Assembly (NCBI RefSeq): GCF_000263855.1
Contig: NZ_AJWX01000021.1
Coordinates: 49,694-113,693, forward strand
DNA from: Pseudomonas sp. M47T1
GTDB taxonomy: Bacteria > Pseudomonadota > Gammaproteobacteria > Pseudomonadales > Pseudomonadaceae
Direction of reading: 5' to 3'
DNA length: 64,000 nt
The translations under genes were made by a program, and so were the position numbers. Shown piece after piece: positions 18,713 through 25,188 of the stretch; the stretch's first letter is position 1; each line of letters opens with the position of its first letter. Under the pieces are notes generated by a model that was given only the letters and a program-made list of their open reading frames with translations, searched no databases and was not told the origin of the DNA.

Positions 18713-20410
18713 TCAGGCGATCTTCTTGAGGCCGAGCTTTTTCAGTTCTTCGTCGCGCAGCTCGCGGCGCAGGATCTTGCCGACGTTGGTGGTCGGCAGG
18801 CCATCGCGGAACTCCACCGAGCGCGGCACCTTGTAGCCGGTGACGTTGGCGCGCATGTGTTCCATCACCTGGTCCTTGGTCAGGGTCACGCCTGGCCGGG
18901 CCACGATGAACACCTTGATGGCCTCACCGGATTTTTCATCCGGTACGCCGATGGCCGCGCATTGCAGCACGCCCGGCAAAGTCACCAACACGTCTTCCAG
19001 TTCGTTGGGGTACACGTTGAAACCCGACACCAGGATCATGTCCTTCTTGCGATCGACGATGCGCATGTAGCCGTCATCCTGGATCACGGCGATGTCACCG
19101 GTCTTCAGCCAGCCTTCGGCATCAAGTATCTCGTCGGTGGCTTCCTGGCGCTGCCAGTACCCCTTCATCACCTGCGGGCCCTTGACGCACAGCTCGCCCA
19201 CTTCGCCCAGGCCCAGTTCGCGGCCTTCGTCATCGGTGACCTTGCAACGGGTGGACGGTACCGGAATACCAATGGTGCCCACCTGGATGTTCTGGATCGG
19301 GTTGACCGTGGCCACCGGGCTGGTCTCGGTCATGCCGTAACCTTCGCAGATGGCGCAACCGGTCACGCTCTTCCAGCGATCGGCAGCAGCCAATTGCAGC
19401 GCCATGCCGCCGGACAGCGTGACCTTGAGCGCCGAGAAGTCCAGGTTGCGGAAGTCGGCGCTGTTGCACAGGGCCACGAACAGGGTATTCAGACCCACGA
19501 AGGCACTGAACTTCCACTTCGACAGTTCCTTGACCATGGCCGGCAGGTCGCGCGGGTTGCTGATCAGGATGTTGTGGTTACCGATCAGCATCATCGCCAT
19601 GCAATGAAAGGTGAAGGCGTAGATGTGGTACAGCGGCAACGGGGTGATGAGGATCTCGCAGCCTTCGTTGAGGTTGGAGCCCATCAGCGCCTTGCATTGC
19701 AGCATGTTGGCAATCAGGTTGCGGTGGGTGAGCATGGCGCCCTTGGCCACGCCGGTGGTACCGCCGGTGTATTGCAGCACGGCCACATCGTTGGCGTCGG
19801 GGTTGGCCTCGCGTACCGGCTGGCCATGGCCCTTGCTCAACACGTCGTTGAACTTCACCGCGCTGGGCAGGTGGTATGGCGGCACCATTTTCTTCACGTA
19901 CTTGATCACGCTGTTGACCAGCACGCGCTTGAGCGGTGGCAACAGGTCGGCGACCTGGGTGACGATGACGTGCTTGACAGCAGTCTTGGGCACCACGTGC
20001 TGCGCCAGATGGGCCATGTTGGCCAGGCACACTAAGGCCTTGGCACCGGAGTCATTGAACTGGTGCTCCATTTCCCGGGCGGTGTAGAGCGGGTTGGTAT
20101 TGACCACGATCAGGCCGGCGCGAATCGCGCCGAACACCACCACCGGGTACTGCAAAACGTTTGGCAGTTGCACGGCGATTCGATCACCGGGCTGCAAATC
20201 GGTATGCTGTTGCAGGTACGCCGCGAAGGCGCCCGACAATTCGTACAGCTGGCCGTAGGTGAGCGTCTTGCCCAGGTTGCTGAACGCCGGCTTGTCGGCG
20301 AAACGCTGGCAGGACTGCTTCAACACAGCCTGGATATTCCGATACTCGTCAGGATTGATATCCGCGGAAATTCCCGCTGGGTACTTATCCTTCCAGAAAT
20401 TTTCGACCAT
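18713..20410 (-). CDS. fadD1: Long-chain-fatty-acid--CoA ligase FadD1
   Basis: A 565-residue adenylate-forming enzyme that activates fatty acids to acyl-CoA at the inner membrane. Key motifs are the AMP signature YTGGTTGVAKGAMLTH (~residues 210-225), YGMTETSP, the TGD core in GWLKTGD, and the FACS region ending with the catalytic lysine in TNVGKILRREL. GGAGGAG 9 bases upstream fixes the ATG at 20410. It is downstream of fadD2 on the same strand, a tandem duplication kept throughout Pseudomonas. A REP pair lies in the 320-base spacer between them, so fadD1 may have its own promoter. In P. aeruginosa FadD1 prefers longer chains than FadD2. Confidence 0.95.
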   Translation of the reverse strand: MVENFWKDKYPAGISADINPDEYRNIQAVLKQSCQRFADKPAFSNLGKTLTYGQLYELSGAFAAYLQQHTDLQPGDRIAVQLPNVLQYPVVVFGAIRAGLIVVNTNPLYTAREMEHQFNDSGAKALVCLANMAHLAQHVVPKTAVKHVIVTQVADLLPPLKRVLVNSVIKYVKKMVPPYHLPSAVKFNDVLSKGHGQPVREANPDANDVAVLQYTGGTTGVAKGAMLTHRNLIANMLQCKALMGSNLNEGCEILITPLPLYHIYAFTFHCMAMMLIGNHNILISNPRDLPAMVKELSKWKFSAFVGLNTLFVALCNSADFRNLDFSALKVTLSGGMALQLAAADRWKSVTGCAICEGYGMTETSPVATVNPIQNIQVGTIGIPVPSTRCKVTDDEGRELGLGEVGELCVKGPQVMKGYWQRQEATDEILDAEGWLKTGDIAVIQDDGYMRIVDRKKDMILVSGFNVYPNELEDVLVTLPGVLQCAAIGVPDEKSGEAIKVFIVARPGVTLTKDQVMEHMRANVTGYKVPRSVEFRDGLPTTNVGKILRRELRDEELKKLGLKKIA

Positions 20411-20729
20411 GGAAGCCCACTCCTCCAGCACAGCGAATTCGTCACCGCTTCGTATGCGATTATTATTGATAGGTGATCAAGGTGCGACAAGCACGATCGA
20501 TCGAAAGCGCGCCGAGAGTAGCAGCTTTGGAATAGGTCGCATAGAGGCCGAATTGGCCTGATCGGTCACGTAAATGACTCTATGAATAGTGGCAGTCATT
20601 TTTAGAGTAAAAATACTATAAACCGACAACACTCATTGTGGGAGCGGGCTCTGCCCGCGAAAAGAACAGCGCGATGTGTCAGATATTTCGCGTTGTTGCT
20701 TTCGCGGGCAGAGCCCGCTTCCTCAGCGA
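20411..20729. other. Spacer between fadD1 and fadD2, no gene seen
   Basis: This 319-base gap holds the REP pair at 20637-20722 and an AT-rich stretch at about 20570-20625 suited to a promoter for fadD1. I looked for a PsrA-type GAAAC/GTTTC operator and found no convincing full dyad. Confidence 0.5.
20637..20722. repeat. REP pair with a perfect 19-base inverted repeat
   Basis: GCGGGCTCTGCCCGCGAAA at 20644-20662 is the exact reverse complement of the sequence at 20700-20718, with a 37-base loop. The outer context TGTGGGAGCGGGCTCTGCCC places it in the same REP family as those near 11.4 and 24.1 kb. It lies just after the fadD2 stop codon. Confidence 0.85.
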
Positions 20730-22418
20730 TCAGGCGGTGTCGCGCAACTCGCGGCGCAGGATCTTGCCCACGGCGGTCATTGGCAGCGACTCGCGCAGCA
20801 CAATGTGCTTGGGCACCTTGTAGCCGGTGAAGTTTTCCTTGCAGTAGGCCTTGAGCTCTTCAAGGCTTACGCCGTTTTCACGCGGTACCACGAACAACTT
20901 CACCGCCTCGCCCGAGCGCTCGTCGGGAATGCCGATGCAGGCGCAGTTAGCCACCTTGGGATGGGCCATCATCACGTCCTCGATCTCGTTGGGGTACACG
21001 TTGAAACCCGAGACGATGATCATGTCCTTCTTGCGGTCCACGATGCGCACGAAACCGTCGGGGTCGATCACCCCAATGTCGCCGGTGCGCAGCCAGCCCT
21101 CGGCGTCCAACGCCTCGGCCGTGGCGTCGGGCCGCTGCCAGTAGCCCTTCATCACCTGCGGACCTTTCACGCACAACTCGCCGCGCTCGCCCAAGGGCCT
21201 CTCGTTGCCCTGGTCATCGACTATCTTGAGCTGCGTGCCCACCACCGGCAGGCCCACGGTGCCCAGGCGCGAGGCATCGCCATACGGGTTGGCGCTGACC
21301 ACCGGCGAGGTTTCCGTCAGGCCGTAACCTTCGACAATGCAGCAGCCGGTGACTTTTTCCCAACGCTCGGCCGTGGCTTTCACCAGGGCGGTACCGCCCG
21401 AGTTGGTGACCTTGAGGTGCGAGAAGTCCAGGTCCTTGAACTCGGGGTGCTCCATTAGCGCCACGAATAGCGTGTTGAGCCCCAACAGCCCGGTGAACTG
21501 CCACTGCTTGAGTTCCTTGATGAACGCCGGAATGTCGCGGGGGTTGCTGATCAGCACGTTGTGGTTGCCAGTGACCATCATGCCCATGCAGTTCGCCGTG
21601 AACGCATAAATGTGGTAAAGCGGCAATGGCGCAATCATCACCTCCTGGCCCTCGCGCAGGATCTTCACGCCGTGCGCGTCGGTCTGCTCGAAGCAGCACA
21701 GCACCTGCAGCATGTTGGCCACCAGGTTGCCATGGGTGAGCATCGCGCCCTTGGACAAGCCGGTGGTGCCGCCGGTGTACTGCAGCACGGCGATGTGTTC
21801 CTGGGTCAGCGGCACCGGCGTCAGCGTCTGGCCACGGCCAAGGCCCAGCGCGCGCTTGAAGGGGATGGCCTGGGGCAGGTCGAAGGCTGGCACCTTCTTC
21901 TTCACCTTGTCCACCAGGGTGTTGACCAGCCAGCCCTTGGCCGCCGGCATCAGGTCGCCCATGCGCGCCTCGATCAGGTAGCTGATCTGGGTGTCGAGCA
22001 GCACTTCCTGCACCAGCTTGCCGAACATGTTCAGGTACACCAGCGCGCGGGCGCCGGAATCCTTGAACTGATGACGCATTTCCCGCGCGGTGTACAGGGG
22101 GTTGGTGTTGACCACGATGAGCCCTGCGCGCAAGGCGCCAAACACCACGATGGGGTATTGCAGCACGTTGGGCAACTGCACGGCGATACGGTCGCCGGGC
22201 GCAAGGTCGGTCTCGTTCTGCAGGTAGGCCGCGAAATCGGCGCTGTAGCGGTCCAGTTCCGCGTAGGTCAGGGTCACGCCCAGGTTGCTGAAGGCGGGGC
22301 GGTCGGCGAACTTCTTGCAGGAACGCTCGAACACCTCGACCACCGACCGGTAAGCCCCCAGATCCAGCGTGGTGGGCACCCCGGCCGGGCGTTTATCGTT
22401 CCAGAATTCAGCATGCAT
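20730..22418 (-). CDS. fadD2: Long-chain-fatty-acid--CoA ligase FadD2
   Basis: A 562-residue acyl-CoA synthetase and close paralogue of FadD1. It has YTGGTTGLSKGAMLTH, YGLTETSP, GWLRTGD and the C-terminal catalytic lysine in TAVGKILRREL. The start ATG at 22418 (MHAEFWNDKRP) has AAGAGG nine bases upstream; the frame extends about 68 codons further with no coding character. It lies first in the fadD2-fadD1 order and is divergent from the lysophospholipase-like gene, an arrangement that suggests joint control of exogenous lipid use. In P. aeruginosa FadD2 favours shorter chains. Confidence 0.95.
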   Translation of the reverse strand: MHAEFWNDKRPAGVPTTLDLGAYRSVVEVFERSCKKFADRPAFSNLGVTLTYAELDRYSADFAAYLQNETDLAPGDRIAVQLPNVLQYPIVVFGALRAGLIVVNTNPLYTAREMRHQFKDSGARALVYLNMFGKLVQEVLLDTQISYLIEARMGDLMPAAKGWLVNTLVDKVKKKVPAFDLPQAIPFKRALGLGRGQTLTPVPLTQEHIAVLQYTGGTTGLSKGAMLTHGNLVANMLQVLCCFEQTDAHGVKILREGQEVMIAPLPLYHIYAFTANCMGMMVTGNHNVLISNPRDIPAFIKELKQWQFTGLLGLNTLFVALMEHPEFKDLDFSHLKVTNSGGTALVKATAERWEKVTGCCIVEGYGLTETSPVVSANPYGDASRLGTVGLPVVGTQLKIVDDQGNERPLGERGELCVKGPQVMKGYWQRPDATAEALDAEGWLRTGDIGVIDPDGFVRIVDRKKDMIIVSGFNVYPNEIEDVMMAHPKVANCACIGIPDERSGEAVKLFVVPRENGVSLEELKAYCKENFTGYKVPKHIVLRESLPMTAVGKILRRELRDTA

Positions 22419-22620
22419 TATTATTGTCCTCTTGCCTGAGCCGTTTCGAGCCGCCAGCTCCATGGGTAATGGCGGTGCCTTGCCGACGTTAGCAGTTAAG
22501 CAAGGCCTGGCAAACACGCCAGGTGCCGTCATTAACATCATGAATCTAAATGCTGCGCCGCGCTGGATACGGCCATGGGCTATACAATGAGGCGTCCCCT
22601 CCCCCGCGCAAGGAATCGCC

Positions 22621-23565
22621 ATGCTCGCCCAGGCATTCTGGCTTGAGGCCAGTGATCATTGTCAGCTGTATGTGCACGCCTGGCTGCCGGAGGGGCCGCC
22701 ACGCGCCGCGCTGCTGCTGGCCCACGGCATGGCCGAGCACGGCGGCCGCTATGCACGCCTGGGCCAGGCGCTGACGGCCGCGGGCCTGGCCTTGTACGTG
22801 CCGGACCTGCGCGGCCATGGGCGCACCGCCGAAAGTGGCATGCTGGGCCACTATGCCGACCGCAACGGCTGGAACCAGGTACTGGATGACTTGGCGCTGC
22901 TCAGCCGGCATGTCCACCTGGCCCATCCGGCCACGCCACTGTTCCTGATGGGCCACAGCATGGGCAGTTACCTGGCGCAAGGTTACCTGCTGCACCATAG
23001 CGCCAGCCTGCAGGGCGCGGTTTTGTGTGGTTCCAACTACCAGCCCGCCGCGCTGTACCGCGCAGCACGGCTCATTGCCCGCCTGGAAAGCTGGCGCCAG
23101 GGCCCGCGTGGCCGCAGTGCGCTCATCGAGATGCTATCGTTCGGCTCGTTCAACAACGCCTTCAAGCCCAACCGCACGGCGTTTGACTGGCTGAACCGCG
23201 ACCCGGCCGAGGTTGACGGCTATATCAATGACCCGTTGTGCGGCTTTCGCTGCACAAACCAATTGTGGCTCGACCTGCTGGCTGGCCTGGCGCAGATCAG
23301 CCAACCGGGGCACCTGGCACAGATCGATCGCAGCTTGCCGATGCTGGTAATGGGAGGTTCATGTGATCCGGTGAGCCAGGGCAAGCGTCTCACTGATCTG
23401 GCCCAGGCATTGGGGCGCAACGGCAATCAGCGGATTGCCCTGACAATCTACCCCCAGGCCCGCCACGAGGTACTCAACGAAATCAACCGCGAGCAGGTGA
23501 CCACCGACCTGCTCGCCTGGCTGCAGCAGGCCCTGGCGATCCAGCGCCCGGCGCGCAGCGAATAG
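22621..23565 (+). CDS. Alpha/beta hydrolase, monoacylglycerol lipase/lysophospholipase type
   Basis: A 314-residue hydrolase of the serine aminopeptidase S33 group. LLLAHGMAEHGGRY near residue 35 is the HGxxEHxxRY signature of monoglyceride lipases; the nucleophile is Ser113 in MGHSMGSY; acid and histidine are probably in GGSCDPVS and YPQARHEVLNE. There is no signal peptide. AAGGA precedes the ATG by 6 bases. Its position divergent from fadD2 and 34 bases before a MaoC-type hydratase suggests it releases fatty acids for activation by FadD. Exact substrate not proven. Confidence 0.9.
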   Translation: MLAQAFWLEASDHCQLYVHAWLPEGPPRAALLLAHGMAEHGGRYARLGQALTAAGLALYVPDLRGHGRTAESGMLGHYADRNGWNQVLDDLALLSRHVHLAHPATPLFLMGHSMGSYLAQGYLLHHSASLQGAVLCGSNYQPAALYRAARLIARLESWRQGPRGRSALIEMLSFGSFNNAFKPNRTAFDWLNRDPAEVDGYINDPLCGFRCTNQLWLDLLAGLAQISQPGHLAQIDRSLPMLVMGGSCDPVSQGKRLTDLAQALGRNGNQRIALTIYPQARHEVLNEINREQVTTDLLAWLQQALAIQRPARSE

Positions 23566-23599
23566 CGTTTTCACTGATGAATACAAGGAACCGTCACCC

Positions 23600-24070
23600 A
23601 TGACCCAGGTTACCAACACGCCCTACGAAGCCCTTGAAGTCGGCCAGAAAGCCACGTTCAGCAAGACCGTGGAAGAGCGCGACATCCAGCTGTTCGCCGC
23701 CATGTCGGGCGACCACAACCCGGTGCACCTGGACGCCGAATTCGCCGCCTCCACCATGTTCAAGGAGCGTATCGCCCACGGCATGTTCAGCGGCGCACTG
23801 ATCAGCGCCGCCGTGGCCTGCGAGCTGCCTGGGCCGGGCACCATTTACCTGGGGCAGAAAATGAGCTTCCAGAAGCCGGTGAAAATCGGCGACACGCTGA
23901 CCGTGCGCCTGGAAATCCTGGAAAAGCTGCCAAAATTCCGCGTGCGCATCGCCACCCAGGTGTTCAACCAGCGTGACGAGATGGTGGTGGATGGCGAAGC
24001 CGAGATCCTGGCGCCGCGCAAAGAGCAGACCGTGAACCTGGTCAGCCCGCCGCCCATCACCATCGGCTGA
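23600..24070 (+). CDS. MaoC-family (R)-specific enoyl-CoA hydratase (PhaJ-like)
   Basis: A 156-residue single hot-dog-fold hydratase. The hydratase-2 motif FAAMSGDHNPVHLDAEFA carries the catalytic Asp38 and His43. PhaJ-type enzymes convert trans-2-enoyl-CoA to (R)-3-hydroxyacyl-CoA and so link beta-oxidation to polyhydroxyalkanoate precursors. It lies 34 bases after the lipase-like gene, probably co-transcribed, and beside fadD2-fadD1, which fits that role. Several PhaJ paralogues exist in Pseudomonas and I cannot number this one. Confidence 0.92.
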   Translation: MTQVTNTPYEALEVGQKATFSKTVEERDIQLFAAMSGDHNPVHLDAEFAASTMFKERIAHGMFSGALISAAVACELPGPGTIYLGQKMSFQKPVKIGDTLTVRLEILEKLPKFRVRIATQVFNQRDEMVVDGEAEILAPRKEQTVNLVSPPPITIG

Positions 24071-24094
24071 TATCCCATTTCTGGGGCAGCAGTC

Positions 24095-24185
24095 TGTGGG
24101 GGAGTGGGCTCTGCCCACGAAAAGGGCACCGCGTACCGTCAGAAAAAATCGCCGTGTTCTCTTCGCGGGCAGACCCCGCTCCCCT
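24095..24185. repeat. REP pair after the MaoC gene
   Basis: Left arm TGTGGGGGAGTGGGCTCTGC and right arm CTTCGCGGGCAGACCCCGCT are inverted. This is a diverged copy of the REP pair at 20637-20722. It lies between convergent transcription units. Confidence 0.75.
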
Positions 24186-24238
24186 CGCGGGCGAAAAAAG
24201 GTTCTGAACCGATTGACGGGAATACCCTGCGATATTCA

Positions 24239-24265
24239 TAAAAAAATGGGCGACCGAAGTCGCCC
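24239..24265 (-). terminator. Rho-independent terminator for the small minus-strand genes
   Basis: On the minus strand GGGCGAC, tetraloop TTCG and GTCGCCC form a very stable stem followed by A then seven T. It lies ~100 bases after the stop of the 53-residue protein gene. Confidence 0.85.
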
Positions 24266-24366
24266 TAAATGCCTTGCGTGCTCTGTTGAAGCGCAAGCCT
24301 TGCTTGCGTTCGATGGAGCAAAGATAACGAAGGGCGCCCAAGGGAAAACTGACTCAGGTCAAGGTT

Positions 24367-24528
24367 TCAACGCTTCTTGGGTTTCTTCTTCGGTTTTTTC
24401 TTCACCGCAGCCAGCGGCATGGCCTGCTCGAACTGCTGGCGCATGTCGTTCAGGCGCTTGTCGTTGAGGTCATGGACGCGCTTGGCGCGTTCAGCGGAGA
24501 AATCGATCAGCTTATCGTCCTGGCTCAT
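24367..24528 (-). CDS. Small lysine-rich conserved protein (53 aa)
   Basis: The gene encodes 53 residues: an acidic/polar helix (MSQDDKLIDFSAERAKRVHD) followed by a helix rich in Arg/Gln and a basic tail KKKPKKKPKKR. The tail suggests nucleic-acid or membrane-surface binding. I recognise it as conserved in Pseudomonas but know no function. There is no good ribosome site upstream (GACGTAGTGACC), so translation may be weak or depend on the upstream gene at 24589-24933, 60 bases away. A strong terminator follows. Confidence 0.7.
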   Translation of the reverse strand: MSQDDKLIDFSAERAKRVHDLNDKRLNDMRQQFEQAMPLAAVKKKPKKKPKKR

Positions 24529-24588
24529 GGTCACTACGTCAGGTGGGGCAAGGGTCAGCCTGCATAATGGCGGCAGACGCGCGCCGGA

Positions 24589-24933
24589 TCAAACCTCAAT
24601 GTCTACCCACAGGCCCTGACGCGGCTCGTCGTCGATCAACGGCGCCACCGGCACGGTGTTGTCGGCGTTCAACTCATGGCCCGGCACCGGCAGGTGCGCC
24701 TCGGGGTCGTTCTCGGCCTCTTCACGCTGGCGCTGTCGACGCCGCTGGCGCTCCTCCTCCTCGCGCAACAGCAAGGCCGCGGTTTCCCGGTCGCGCTGGC
24801 GCAGGTCGATCTCGCTCTCGTCCGAGGTCGGCTGGGTCGGGGTAACCGGCGCAATCACCGTGGGCGCGGGTCGGACCGGGTCCAGCTGCGACGTCACGGG
24901 GACTACGCTGAGGGGAAGGATGGGTGGCAACAT
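24589..24933 (-). CDS. Small acidic/Pro-rich protein of unknown function (114 aa)
   Basis: A 114-residue hydrophilic protein with a Pro/Val-rich start (MLPPILPLSVVPVTSQ), a central charged coiled segment (REEEERQRRRQRQREEAEND) and the ending DDEPRQGLWVDIEV. AGGAGAG 9 bases upstream supports the ATG at 24933; the frame is open further upstream but without a ribosome site. No signal peptide, no known domain. It is divergent from rapA and precedes the 53-residue gene on the same strand, probably forming a two-gene unit. Orthologues occur in other Pseudomonas; function unknown to me. Confidence 0.7.
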   Translation of the reverse strand: MLPPILPLSVVPVTSQLDPVRPAPTVIAPVTPTQPTSDESEIDLRQRDRETAALLLREEEERQRRRQRQREEAENDPEAHLPVPGHELNADNTVPVAPLIDDEPRQGLWVDIEV

Positions 24934-25040
24934 GGTGGTAGGCTCTCCTGTTGCCGGGGTAACGGCGGCAGGTGGGGCGGCTTGAAGTTTTTCTCCTTGA
25001 AGTATCGACTCCGTCACACTAAGTATAGTTGCGAGCACGC

Positions 25041-25103
25041 GCTGCAAGCTGCAAGAAAGCCGGGCGGTGCTGTTGCTCGCAGCTTTCTGCTTGAAGCTTG
25101 CAG
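25041..25103. repeat. GCTGCAAG-type inverted repeat
   Basis: GCTGCAAGCTGCAAGAAAGC at 25041-25060 pairs imperfectly with GCTTTCTGCTTGAAGCTTGCAG (about 25082-25103). It shares the GCTGCAA unit with the tandem array at 18610-18665, so both belong to one repeat family. It sits in the divergent spacer ahead of rapA. Confidence 0.75.
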
Positions 25104-25188
25104 GTGCATTTACCCGACGAGACTCTTTGGCCCTCAAGCCCATCATCCGGTACCATAGTCGGCTTTTTCATGGCGGGAGTCAGGCAGC

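Noticed and set aside
20411..20729. PsrA operator controlling fadD1
   Set aside because: No full GAAAC...GTTTC dyad is visible in the spacer.
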